Below, piece after piece: positions 35,010 to 48,480 of a stretch of DNA of 64,000 nucleotides. Below the pieces are notes generated by a model. It was not told where the DNA came from. It worked only from the letters and a program-made list of their open reading frames with translations, and made no database searches. Numbering within the stretch: position 1 is the stretch's first letter; every line of letters starts with the position of its first letter. This DNA is from Microcebus murinus (taxonomy: Eukaryota; Chordata; Mammalia; Primates; Cheirogaleidae): NCBI RefSeq assembly GCF_040939455.1, contig NC_134109.1, positions 38,333,501-38,397,500 on the forward strand. Reading direction: 5' to 3'. The position numbers were made by a program, and so were the translations under genes.

Positions 35010-36320
35010 AATTCAATCATTTTTTACACATGGCAGTCTTCATCTAATGCATAAAAATCAAATAACTACATTTTTATTGTTTATTGTTTAGGAAATAAAC
35101 TCAATATTGTCTGTAATTATAATGAAGCAATAAGTTGCTTGGTCAGTTTGGTGGGAAGAAGAGCAAAACTGGTGGTCTGATTTCATTAACCAGTGAAATC
35201 CATTAACACATTTATCAATTAGTTCCAAATAACCACAGCCTTCACTGATGAAAAGGCCAAACGCTGATGAGCTAGGCCAAGATCAGAGTTCTGATTTAAT
35301 ATATCAAGTACAGAAAAACAATCAGAGTGTTCCAGAGCTTAAGTTTCGTTCTGCTATTAAGTTAAATCCTTTAAGAAACTGCATTACTGGGATTACACCC
35401 CCAGGATATTCACTCCACTAATGGTCTGAAAAGGTTCTTGAATCTCCTCTCAACCACCAAAAATTTGCTTCAGTACTAGAAGAGGTAAACTCAAAATGAG
35501 TTCGACTGCATCTCCCAAAGAGAGACTTGAAATTTAAGCAAAATGCAAGTGTGTATGACCCATATGCTCCAGGGCTTCCTAAGGAAATTATCTCCAGGGT
35601 TTATGATTAAGTACATAATAAGTATATTAATCACATAAAATTTCAAAATACTGTTGAAATACAGAGAAAATGATTTGGTTTGAAATTTGAAACCAAAATT
35701 TGGTTTGAAATTTCAAATTTACTTTACCACAAAGATAGTGGTCTTCAAAAGATTGATTTTTACAAGCAAAAACTCCAATTTCTGGGACAAAATTCCCTAT
35801 AATTGAGGCAGTGGTCTTGAGGATAATTTCAGCCGAGCCTATGCTACCAAGAAAACCCTACACAGCTGGTAGCACGTATGCAAAGAATAATCTCTTATAC
35901 TGACATTGACACAGCATGTTTCAAAGGGCTTTCACATTTTCACTTCCACGTGATTTGGGCTTTACCAACACCCTACAGGAAAGCTGTGTCGATGGCAGCC
36001 CCATTGTACAGAGGGACCAACAGCCCCAGAACCAGAGCTGGGTCTAGCTTCGGAAAACCATGCCCAGCATTCTTTCAGTAGAAAGAATATATGCTGCCTC
36101 ACAAACTTATTTTAAAATAAATGATCTTTTTCTACTCTTCTATAACATTATATCTTTAATGGACTTGTACTTTGGAGATACTTACATTAAATGATGTGGT
36201 GTATTGATTTTCTTTTTAACCCTGGAGCCAAATTTAGGCAGATTTCTAATGGGGCTTGGTTCCTCAGGGTTCTGTCCTTGACTCACTGTTCCATTTTAAG
36301 ACACTCTTATCGGGTGATCT
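35010..36320. other. Intronic stretch, mostly unassigned
   Basis: AT-rich; the only structure noted is the 25-bp-period duplication at 35673-35713. Confidence 0.5.
35673..35713. repeat. 16-bp direct repeat, period 25
   Basis: ATTTGGTTTGAAATTT at 35673-35688 and again at 35698-35713. The intervening bases make an inverted match (GGTTT...AAACC), and the second copy runs into the palindrome TTTGAAATTTCAAA. Confidence 0.92.
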
Positions 36321-36329
36321 CATCCGTTC

Positions 36330-36905
36330 TCGTGATCTGAACTAACAGCCACGTTCTGACTACGTCCAAGTATTTCCTTCCAGCTCATCTTCTTCACTGG
36401 GCTTCAGACTCACATGCCTAACGACATCTCCACTGGAATGTGTCTCAGGTACCTGGCATATAATGTACCTAAAACTCCTCCATCTTCCTCTTCTACCTAG
36501 ACCACCTCCTGGGCTCATTCACTCTCCTGTTAATGGTATTACTGTCCATTCAACCTTCTAGCTAAACACCTGGGAATGACTCCTGGTTTCTTTTTCACCC
36601 CTGGATCCACCCAATCACTAAGTCCTGTCTGTTCTACTTGTTACTATCTCCTAAACCTACACCTTTCTCTTCACCCCCACCATCACTGTCTCAGTCCAGG
36701 TCCCCATCATCTTCTTACCTGCAACACTGCAACTGCCTCAAATTGAACCTCCCTGCCCTGGCCGCCGCCCACCACGCACATGTCCACAGGTGCTACTCCT
36801 ACCCATTACATGTGAACTACAAACCCACTCATGTCATGAGAACTGCTGAAAATTCTTCCAATATTCTCCTTTTTCTACTACATAAAACCCAAACTCCCTG
36901 GCATG
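36330..36905 (+). repeat. L2 element (internal part), plus orientation
   Basis: Forward L2 internal: 'gggcttcagactcacatgcctaacgacatctccactggaatgtgtctcagg', 'acctgggaatgactcctggtttc', 'ccaatcactaagtcctgtctgttctac', 'aaaacccaaactccctggcatgg'. It resumes at about 37430 after an inserted element. Confidence 0.78.
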
Positions 36906-36959
36906 GAATTTGTGTCTGATACTGTGAGTCTCCTGTCATGTAACTATTCTTCCCTTTAT

Positions 36960-37425
36960 TAATAACGAGACTCTGATGTCTGGCTGGAACATGGCCACTT
37001 GTAAAGCTGTATTTCCTAGCCTTTGCTGCAGCTAGGTGCAGTCATGGGACCAAGTTCTGGCCAATTCCATGGCCAGAATTGTGTAGAATTTCAGGAAGTC
37101 CCTTCCAAAGGAAGAGTGCCCTCTTGTCCTTCTTACTGGCTAGAACAGGAATACAGGGATGATTTCTGGAGCTACAGCAATCATTTTAGACCAGGAGGTG
37201 ACCTTGAAGATGGCAGAACAGAAATTTGGGTCCCAGATGACTCCATGAAGCTTCCACAGCAGAGCTGGACCACCTGCCTCCAGGCTTTTTACACGAAAGA
37301 AAAATGTTTCCACCAGGTTTAAGCCACTGCCATTTTTATATTTCCTGTGATAGACAAGGGTGCCAAAGCCTATGTGACACAGAATTCAAACACTGCAAGA
37401 ACAGTAAGCCCTTCATAGCTTCCTT
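36960..37425 (+). mobile_element. Inserted interspersed element inside L2 (LTR-like, family not assigned)
   Basis: The L2 sequence stops near 36905-36960 and continues near 37430. Between them lies wording common to an old LTR-type family: 'atgggaccaagttctggcc', 'gaccaggaggtgaccttgaagatggcagaac', 'gggtcccagatgactccatgaagc', 'tttaagccactgccatttttat'. I cannot name the family with certainty; exact ends are approximate. Confidence 0.5.
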
Positions 37426-37429
37426 TCTG

Positions 37430-37900
37430 CTATCCTTGTAGCCTTTTCTTCCACCATACCTCAAACTTTAGGCTCTCCAGTCCTACCAAAATGCTTGCAG
37501 TTTTCCATTCTACCCACACATTCACCACAACCTTCATACTTCCCCGCTTTGCTCAAACTTGCCCCGCCGTCTGAACACCCTCCTGATCTTTGTTCGGCTT
37601 TTAACTTTTCACACTCAGCTCAGGCATCACCTCCTCCAGGAAGCTGCCTGAACATCCATCTTCGTTAGGTTAATGGCCATCCTCGTGTTCCCCAAATACC
37701 CTGGGCATACTCCAATTCTGGAGTCCATCTGCTACTGCCTGTTTACAGACCATCCCCTCTCCTCCACAGGAAAAGCCTCGAAGGGCAGACAGCACATCTG
37801 CCCCTCTTGTATCTACACCTCCAAACACAATGCCCGGTACAAAGTGGCAGCTCAGTCATTATGTTCTGATCTCAACTGGATTTTCCTCACTGAAATGGAG
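37430..37900 (+). repeat. L2 element (3' part), plus orientation
   Basis: Continuation of the L2 at 36330-36905: 'gctttgctcaaacttgccccgccg', 'tcaggcatcacctcctccaggaagctgcctgaacatcc', then a diverged 3' end ('acaatgcccggtacaaagtggcagctcag'). Confidence 0.75.
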
Positions 37901-38089
37901 CAAAAGTTGTTGAATATCTCCAAATGTCTTGATTAGTTCTTCATGTCAGTGGTACCTTGAAGATTGAAACAAAATTTTCTAATTGTATTTTTATTTTTCT
38001 GGAGATGGAAAACAAATGGCAGATCAGCCATCCTAAGGGAACGTCCACTATGAGAAGCAATTTATTGTTTGGATGTTTCAGACCTGAAT

Positions 38090-38165
38090 TCCCTCATATG
38101 TAAAAGAGAACTTGGCACTAGATGATCTCTGAGTTCTCATCTGGCTCTAATGTTTTATATTGCCA
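38090..38165 (+). repeat. MIR-type fragment
   Basis: 'ccctcatatgtaaaagagaacttggcactagatgatctctgagttctcatctggctctaa' has the common ancient-SINE ending found with MIR-class elements; only this part is recognisable. Confidence 0.45.
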
Positions 38166-38339
38166 TTGTTGAGTATAAACACAAAGACCTAGACACAAGG
38201 AACACATTGTAAATGGATGGCTCCTCCAGGGACTGGCAATGTGACTGGCCTTACCTAACTTTTAAATAAATTATTTACAAGGAGTGTCTAATACAATCTT
38301 GAAGTCACCAGCTGATGGAACACTCTAGGATAATGAAAT

Positions 38340-38720
38340 GCCAACTGTGGGAATATACACCTCCTAACTCCAGCCACAATGGCCTTCTTTAAAAGCCTTT
38401 GAAATTGTCATGCTCCCTCCTGCTACTGGGCAGCTGCACTTGCTGTTCCTCTGTCTTGTCTCCTTACTTCCCTCTTCACTGTGGCCTCAGCTCAAAGGTC
38501 ACTTTCTTAGGAAAATATTCTATCTTTCCCTAACCAGACCAAACCGCCCTCTTTGAGGTTCTCATTCATTGCATTGCGTTTCTTCGTAGCTCTGATCACA
38601 GTTGCAATTTTATATTAGTACGATCATTTGATTGATATCTTTCTGCCTCACTAGACCATACCCTGCACCAGGGAGTATTTTGGTTTCGCTCGTTGTTGTA
38701 TCCATACCCTTGGCAGACAG
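38340..38720 (+). repeat. L2 element (3' part), plus orientation
   Basis: 'gctgttcctctgtcttgtctcc', 'ggcctcagctcaaaggtcactttcttaggaaaat', 'ctagaccataccctgcaccaggg' and 'gacgtgcaataaatacttgttaaatgatc' follow the L2 order to its tail. Confidence 0.75.
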
Positions 38721-38724
38721 CTGA

Positions 38725-41560
38725 CGTGCAATAAATACTTGTTAAATGATCTCTGAAGGCTGTGCAAGGGTGCAGAAAGGTGGCCGATGAGTTTCACTGT
38801 GGGAAAGGGGAAGCCTGCATTTGAGGGAAATGTCAAGCCCCTATAATAAGCTGGAAAGGTCTGAGCTCTCCATCACAGCCCGGAAAAATGATCTCAGGAA
38901 TCAGGGATGGCAGTCCCTTTCTGGTGACAGTGGAAGAGTTGTCACTGAATGAGGCCACCATTTGACAGAGCAAGGCATGACCATCTATGAGAGGTGACTA
39001 CAAAGTTCAGAGTTCAGTATTAGTTCTTGGTGAGGGCTCACAGCCAAAATCTGTTGTGAAAGTTAGTAACGTATTGAAAATTCCCATGGTTGGCACATCC
39101 TGAACAAGGACTATAAAAATAACAAATGACAATTTGTTGTCTGTCTTTGCAGACAGACTGTCTTTGCAATAAGCAGATCAAGAAAGTGTAGACCTACTTC
39201 TTGGAGCAGAAGGAGTGAGGCTATCAGATGACAAAGGGAAAACAGAGCTGTTAAATTTGACTTTTATCTTTATCTAAGAAGAAGATTTTTCTCACTAAAA
39301 TGAGCAGAATAAATATAAATATGGAATTGAATTCCAGAATAGGTGAGGTAATAGTAAGAGTCCAATATTCCAGACTCAAAGGAAAGATATTTCAGGACTT
39401 GGAAAGTCTGCTGATAAGAAATACTGAGGAGTAAGAGAGGTCCCAGGAGAAGGGAATGAGAGAGATGTTGCCACAGTTTTCCAGAAGGGGAGAAGCAGAG
39501 AGCAGTGAGTCAGGCATGTAACATCCATCACTGACCCAAAACACAAACTGATTTGGAAACAGATCACTTGTGCATTCTCAGCTGAGCACAGCTTTGCTTG
39601 GAAGCAATGCTCACAAGGAGACCACTCACCAAGCAAAGGTTCGCCCAGCTAAGTTCAGGTACACGGGTATCTGGAATCCGTGAAGCATCTGCGACTACCC
39701 ACAATATCCTTGAGAAACAAGAGTTAGATGATGGTATGTTCACACAGATCCAGCAACTGTGTTCAGAGATCAGCTTAACACAGCTTATCCTGGAGGGAGA
39801 CTGCTAGTCTTCCCAAATTCTCATTAAAAAAAAAAAAAAAAAGTAAAATTAAGTAGAGACTTTTCTCTCAATTTGAGGAGAAATCAAAGGTGATCCTCTT
39901 TAAAAGTTAATGTGCTTTTCTTGTAAATCTGTGGCTGGATTTAAAAAAGAAAGAAAGACATGTGCTACGTAAGCATCGGGGTAGAAGGCTGTACGTCAGA
40001 CCTGGCGGTCAGCCTCCGTGGGGCAAGAGCTTCCTTCCTCTACGGGCCAGGTCCACATCTGGAAAATGGGACAACGAAATACCACGGAAGTGCTTGGAGC
40101 TTTAAGAGAAAACCCCGATTGCCACACACCCAGCATGCCAAGAACTGCATAAGGTATAAACTGGTCAGCCTCATGCGTTGGAAACTGGGTGTTGAAAAGT
40201 GCTATGTGTTCAAGTGTAACATGGTAAGGAGGAACTGAAATTGAAGCCGTGCCCTTCTATCAACGCTTCCTCACCCAACATATTTCAGATATAATAGCCC
40301 ATGCTCTTGTCAAAAACAGCAAATCAAATGTGTGCTGGCTGGCTTTAGGAGTTTGGCGTTGGAATGTCAATGGCGGCTGAACTCCCCTTTAATACGGTTT
40401 ATGAAACACGATGGAAAATGGTGCCTGTCGTGCTGGTCAATGGGATGTATGCCCCTTTGTTCCCCCAAGTTTTCTGTAAGGCTTGACTCTGGAAAAAAGT
40501 CAAGGCCACGTGTAAATTATCCATGAGCACTGTCCGGGCTCCCAGTCGGCCAACAAGCCCAAGACAAAGGGATGAACGGTCTTTTTCCCCCTTGGCAAAG
40601 CCGGCTTGGTGACTGCCTACTGCCCAGCCTACTCTTCTTGGCTTCTGGGCCATGGCAGGTTCCAGACCTTGCAACTAAAGGCAAAGGGACAGGCCCTTCT
40701 TGCCGAATCTCCTGGGAACTGGGTTCTGCTCCTCCACGAAATACAAGCGAGTGTGTCTGAGAATCAGGGTCACAACACAAGCTGAAACGCTCATAAATGA
40801 CACTGGCCTGTGTCCTCTCACACGGGCAGTCAGCTGAGAGAGAAGGAATTCCTATCAGAGGGAGGTGGCTAAGGCACTGCCTTCCAAAGTCCTCTTTGAC
40901 AGTGCCTGGCGGATGGTACCACCTCTACCTTACTGGAGAAAGAACCCTCCCCCTGCCAAAAAGAAAAAAAAAATTCAAAATAATTAACAACTCTACACAT
41001 AGGTCAGAGGCAAGTGATCTCTGGGGAGATCACTTTAGCTCTGATCAGGCTGTCCCGGCACAGGCATGATAAACGAGGCTGTCTGATGCGCCCAAGTTTC
41101 TCACTAGGCTCCTGTCTCAAAGCCACACCCTCCGTGACCCAAATGTGCCCTTTACTGCGTGTGAATTCCAAGGACTTGGCTTTCAAAGGCTTATCCTTAA
41201 GACTCTGCTCCCAGCCAGCACACTGGATGGAATTAAATTATCCTGTGAAATAAATCCACAGGATAAAAATAGCATTTGAATCTATCCTAATTAAATGTGC
41301 TCCCTTCAAAGTCAACCATATCAGTTAGACCCTGAATATGGGACTCAAGAGTAAATTAAAATCAATGCTCAGAATTGAACCACAGATACCATGCATTAAA
41401 ATAAAACTTCTCAAGATGTAGGCTGACACTGCTTCACCAGAGACATTAGGTTACAGTGTCCATCCACCATGTTTGAAGACAAATGAAACACGCAGGCCGA
41501 GAGGTAGTAGTATCTGACACAAGAAAACAAGCTTGCTGCCTTGCATCAGTACTGAAATCT
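38725..41560. other. Repeat-poor intronic stretch with raised CpG
   Basis: About 2.8 kb without a recognisable interspersed repeat, next to the Alu cluster. CpG is raised compared with the flanks at about 39960-40780 (roughly 12 CpG per 300 bp around 39960-40260 by hand count). A17-18 homopolymer at about 39825-39842. Open frames of up to 92 codons here resemble no family. A regulatory role would be inference only. Confidence 0.4.
41238..41266. repeat. Perfect 10-bp inverted repeat, 9-base loop
   Basis: TTATCCTGTG (41238-41247), loop AAATAAATC, CACAGGATAA (41257-41266). Confidence 0.93.
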
Positions 41561-41562
41561 GT

Positions 41563-41868
41563 GGCTGGATATGGTGGCCCACACCTGTAATCCTAGCACT
41601 CTGGGAGGCTGAAGCAGGGGGATTGCTTGAGACCAGGAGGTTGAGAACAGCCTTGGCAACAAGGCGAGACCCCATCTCAACAAAAAATTAAAAAAAAAAA
41701 AAATTATACAGGTGTGGTGGCAAAGGCCTGTAGTTCCAGGTATTTGAGAGGCTGAGATGGGAGGATTGCTTAAGCCCAGGAATTTGAGACTGCAGCGAGA
41801 TATGATTGTGCCACCACACTCCAGACGACAGAGTGGAGATCTTGTCACAGACAAACAAATGAACAAAA
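41563..41868 (+). mobile_element. Alu, old dimeric copy, plus orientation
   Basis: Complete two-arm Alu: 'ggctggatatggtggcccacacctgtaatcc', middle A-rich linker at about 41684-41703, right arm 'aggtgtggtggcaaaggcctgtag', and 'ccaccacactccagacgacagag' near the end. The many changes and the J-like diagnostic wording suggest an old insertion. Confidence 0.9.
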
Positions 41869-42029
41869 CCTTACAGCCTCTGAACAAGAAGAGGACTTGA
41901 GTTTAGACCACACTGCTTCCTCTGCTCCCACCGCCTGATTTTCATGAATTAAAGGTGTCCTATCACTGAAAGGGGAACAAGAAGCCAACCCTTTAGTGGT
42001 ACTCTGTATCTTCAAGTCTCTCCTTAGTA

Positions 42030-42240
42030 GAGAGTGGTAGAACTATGGTTTGAATTCTGAGTTCACTACCCATTAGTAGTCTGGTTATTAAGCCTTTTGA
42101 AGTCTTAGTTATTCATCTAACAATGCAAACAATTATTGTTATATAAGAACATTGTTAAGAAAATTAACAGAGAAATACAGATAAAGTCCTGGTCCTATAA
42201 CAACTGTTCAGCACAGCCATTATTGTTGCTAATACTATCA
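42030..42240 (+). repeat. MIR element, plus orientation
   Basis: 'gtggtagaactatggtttgaattctgagttcac' and a degraded MIR core and tail ('ctgttcagcacagccattattgttg'). Confidence 0.6.
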
Positions 42241-42303
42241 TTCCAGTTTGCAACAGAAGTCCTTGTCAAGTAGGGGAGTCATAAATCTTAAAAATCAAAC
42301 ATT

Positions 42304-42609
<306 letters not shown>

Positions 42610-42692
42610 TCAAATGTGGAAAATTCTCTCTCTGGAGTAGGCAGAGCAGAGATGGATGCAAAAGCCATGGAAAGGGGAACAAAAGAACTCAC

Positions 42693-43022
42693 GGCCAGGC
42701 GCGGTGGCTCACGCCTGTAATCCCAGCACTCTGGGAGGCTGAGGCGGGTGGATTGCTTGAGGTCAGAAGTTCGAAAACCAGCCTGAGCAAGAGAGAGACT
42801 CCATTCTCTACTATAAATAGAAAGAAATTCATTGGCCAACTAATATATATAGAAAAAATTAGCCGGGCATGGTGGCGCATGCCTGTAGTCCCAGCTACTC
42901 GGGAGGCTGAGGCAGAAGGATTGCTTGAGCACAGGAGTTTGAAGTTGCTGTGAGCAAGGCTGACGCCATGGCACTCACTCTAGCCTGGGCAACAAAGTGA
43001 GACTCTGTCTCAAAAAAAAAAG
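42693..43022 (+). mobile_element. Strepsirrhine-type Alu with target-site duplication
   Basis: Full-length Alu, little diverged. Its middle has the stretch 'atagaaagaaattcattggccaac' followed by 'taatatatatagaaaaaattag', and the right arm ends 'gctgacgccatggcactcactctagcctgggcaac'; both are hallmarks of lemur/loris Alus and are absent from human Alus. A 9-bp target-site duplication, AGAACTCAC, flanks it at 42684-42692 and 43024-43032. Younger than the two Alus before it. Confidence 0.95.
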
Positions 43023-43032
43023 CAGAACTCAC

Positions 43033-44754
<1,722 letters not shown>

Positions 44755-45439
44755 TCATATTACTAGGGCTGTGGTCTGGAGAGGAGAGACTGTCAAGTGG
44801 AAATATTCAGCACAACATCCCGGTAGCAGGTCGGGGGCAGCACGATGGGACTGGTGGGATTAGATCCCTCTGGAAGAGCAGCGCCTGGATCTCGTGGAGG
44901 TAATTCTGCACAACCTTGAATTCCTACATGAAATCAAAAGTAGAGGTGGCATCAGGAGCCTGTGGTTCTAGTTCTAACTTTGCACCTGGAAGGCCAGGGA
45001 ACTGCGCGAGAGGAACATAAATCAAAAGGCAAAATGCCTTTCTAACAGGCGCTTTCGTCCTCACAAGTGGGCAGAGAATGATCATGGACAGAGAAAAACC
45101 CTTTAGACAAGTGGGCCAAACAGAAGTCGAATGGCAGCTTCAGAATAGCCTCCACGCTGGAAAGTCCGTTCAGCCTGTCGGAGGATTACAACTCCAGAGC
45201 GGGAACACAGAAAAGATCAGGACGCCGCTCCACCTTAAGGGACCCTTAACCTAGCAGGTGACATGGACTCTTAGAAAAGTTACCATCCAGTGTAATAAGT
45301 AGTACCCAAGTGGTGTGAATGGAGTCCTGTGGAAATTCAGACTGCTTAAAGAAAGGAATGTGTGAGTCTTCGTTACAAAGTGATGCCTTTAAGATATACG
45401 GTGTAAGACATTTTATTTCAAGAACCTTGGCGATCAAGA

Positions 45440-45720
45440 GGTTTCCTCATTCCGCTAACATTTGTGAAGTCCCTTGTTAGTTGGTACTGAGTCAGGTGCT
45501 GGGGACCCGACAGAGAGAAAACAAGGCAGATACAGCCTCTCCCCATACAGAGTCTGGTGTGAGAAACACGTTGCTTAAAAAAATAAAAATAAAAAATCAC
45601 ATAAACAAGCAAATCTACAAATTCTGATAAGCCTGTGAAGGAAAAGCAGAGGAAGCACAGTATCTGGTCACAAGCCTGAGGGTCAAGCGAGGTCTCCGAG
45701 CAAGTGACACGTGAGCCCAG
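45440..45720 (-). repeat. L2 element, minus orientation
   Basis: 'gagtcaggtgctggggacccgacagagagaaaacaaggcagatacagcctctccccat' is the reversed L2 3' region; the following 'ctgataagcctgtgaaggaaaagcagagg' fits further in. Confidence 0.6.
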
Positions 45721-47489
45721 GCTTCAGGAGGACTGTGTCCACGCAGGGCCAGGGAGACCTTTAGTGGGGGCTGGAGGTCACTTTGCGAGGAAATTGGTAT
45801 TTTACCAAAGACGTGGATATGCAGAGCCCATCTGTACTTGGGGTTTTAAGTGCCACCGACTCTGGCCAGAGGGTTTCCACCCGGTCACCGCTGAACCCGG
45901 GCAGAGCACCACGCCTGCGCCTACTTGGCTCCCACTGCGTCACTCGTGTCACTAAGCATATCCCTATCATAAGACAGCTCAACTTAGGTTCTCCTTGTCC
46001 CTATTTTAAGTAACACCTTAATTAGAAGCAAAAAAATCCCCCGTATCTATTAGACATCTCTCTCTGCTAACAAGAAGCAAGAATGTAAGCGTGAAGAGGG
46101 AATGGTAAGAGTCACAAAAACAAAAGCTGCTGCCGCCACCACAGACGGCTCTTCAGGTTGGCCGACATGCGCCACCAGGAAAGCTGCATAAACCCAGCAA
46201 GCCGTCTGACTGAGCTGCTGGCCTCCGCCCGAGGGTGACTGACACGGGGAGAGGCAGGACTGGGTGGGACGAGCTTTGATGAGCAATGGGTGTCCTGTAT
46301 TTTCTAAATGGGCAGGACTCATATGGATTAGCAGGTCAGCAACCACATGGGGTAGGGAAGTGTGTGCCAGAGACACCTCAAAAAGCCACAAATGCAAAGT
46401 AAGTTTTTATGCTGATGCTACTTCCAGTGGAGAGGCAGCCGTGGCGGGGAGGGGGCGAGGAAGACTAAGGTGGAAAAGCCACCCCGAATCATCCCTCGGC
46501 AAGGAGGTCAGACTAACGCATTTTCATTAATAAAGCTATTCCCCCTTCTTAGTGCATCTTGCTGGCTGTCACATGAATTCCAATGGCTCTGAACACCTGA
46601 TTACTGGAACTGGGTCAGTAGGTAAGTGGCCATTCCTTAGGCTGCTGTAAGTGCAGTTGGCAAGAGCTTCTAAGGCAGCTGGCATGAAAAGGATAACGGT
46701 GTGCCACAGGAAACTTCACCCATTTCTAGCTCACACACACACACAAATTCCCATCTCTAACATCCAAAAAGCCAGATCGTGGGCTGACCTCCAGATCTGG
46801 GGGGAGAAAATACTGCCCTCCAGTCTTGCTCCCTCTCTCCTATCTCAGCCCCGCCCCCAGCCCTGGAGGCAGATTCTCAGATAACACAGGGACCCTGGCA
46901 GGCTCCCAGGGGCTGCACAGCAAGGGGAGCCTGAGCTTTAGAACTGCGAAAACATGGCTTCCGCCCTACTTTGCTTCTTTCCAGTAAGTCTCATTTCTAA
47001 CCTCCTGTCTGACACCACCCAGGACACAGAGTACCGCTCACAGCCCGCAGGCGACAAGCAACCCTTGGAGATATAACAAGGACTTAATAAAAAGTAATGG
47101 CCCATCCTACCAAAGACCTCAAATGATGTCATCAGGTAGAAAACAAAAACATGTTTATCCAGGAGCAAAATGTTTTTGCTGTGAGGAAACCTTCTGTTAA
47201 CCTGTACTTCTGTGGACGCTATTTTAAAATTTCTGCTGCAGAGGTGGGTAAAGATTTGGCAGTGATTTCCCCAAGATTACTTTTGCAGAGAAGGAGATAA
47301 ATGACAAAAATCTCCAGTGTTTAGAAAGGAAGACCCATTCATCCTTAGCTGGGGGTGCAGGCAGTGAGTGAGGAGCCATCAGCAGAAATAAAACTGCAAT
47401 GGGCATGTCCTCAGGTCCCTTTGGCCAGGGCGAGTGAACAGTAGCTGCTGCCGAAGCTGGATTGGCTCCAACGAAGATATTTCCAGTTT

Positions 47490-47715
47490 AAAAAAGGCCA
47501 TCAATGTGAATGTGTAGAATAATTTCAGCTGTAGCCAAAAATGCAGATATACACAGGAAGGACAAAAAAGTACCTACAGAGTGACAGAAGCCAGCTTTTC
47601 ATTGTGGGACCTGGGAAGACATTTATGTCTTCTTTATACTTTTTAGTATCTCTCAAGGTTTACCACGATGAGTGTGTATTACTCTTATCACTGGAAGCAA
47701 ACTAAAATCACAGGT
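47490..47715 (+). repeat. Old L1 3' end, plus orientation
   Basis: 'cttctttatactttttagtatctctcaaggtttaccacgatgagtgtgtattactcttatcac' is the standard L1M ending. Confidence 0.6.
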
Positions 47716-48059
47716 GCTTCTCCCATATTTTCCTTATTTTCATCTGAAAGATAAGAGATTGGACGTTGGAAACACGCAGCTGTGAGGCTGAGAGAGCAGT
47801 TATTCAGGCAGTGGGAGTTGGAAAGCAGATACGGAAAGAGGGCCCTTCTTATCTTTGCTAGCCATTATTAAGGAACACTGATAACTGCGCCTTCTCCCCT
47901 AATGGCCCTTCTGCTGCCTGACCTAACCAGGCCATCGGGCTTTTTGGAATGGCATCCCATACAAGAATCAATTGGCTCTGGTTTGGGTCCCAGGGGTCTG
48001 AGTTCTGGTACGTAGGCTTTATAGCACCTACTGCAGCTTTCAGAGATCTTTTACACTTC

Positions 48060-48480
48060 CTTTAAGGTTCACGACAAAAACAAGTGTTTCCTGAACACAC
48101 ACAGTATGCCAGGGCCCTGGGCGGGGACCAAATCTCCTAAACAAATGAGACTTCACAGCCATTCTCAGGAAGCTCACAGACACAAAGCGCACGGCACCCA
48201 GTGTGGGTTAGTGCCGCGGAGGAATATAGGCAGTGTACCACACAGAGGTACAGATGACGTTGTGGGGACATCAAGCAGGGTGCCTGAGCAGCCTGCAGGC
48301 TGGGGTGGGATCTGGGGAAGCTTCTAAGAGGAGCTGATTCCCGGGCCTTGGAGGATGGAGACGCATAAGCAGGCGAGACTGGGGATGGAGAGGGCAGGAG
48401 CCAGGGCGACTTGTCAGCTATCAGGAGAGGGAGACCAGCTGTCACGCGCTGGGGCTGCTGAGTGTGAGGCTTCACTGTAA
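48060..48480 (-). repeat. L2 element, minus orientation
   Basis: 'acacagtatgccagggccctgggcggggacc', 'attctcaggaagctcacagac' and 'cttctaagaggagctgattcc' follow the reversed L2 order. Confidence 0.65.

Noticed and set aside
39598..39842. 69-codon frame followed by an A17-18 run, considered as a retrocopy
   Set aside because: The sequence before the A run matches no mRNA I know, has no AATAAA at the right place, and no target-site duplication was evident.
39960..40238. 92-codon open frame in the repeat-poor stretch
   Set aside because: No recognisable domain and no supporting gene signals; kept only as part of the repeat-poor finding.
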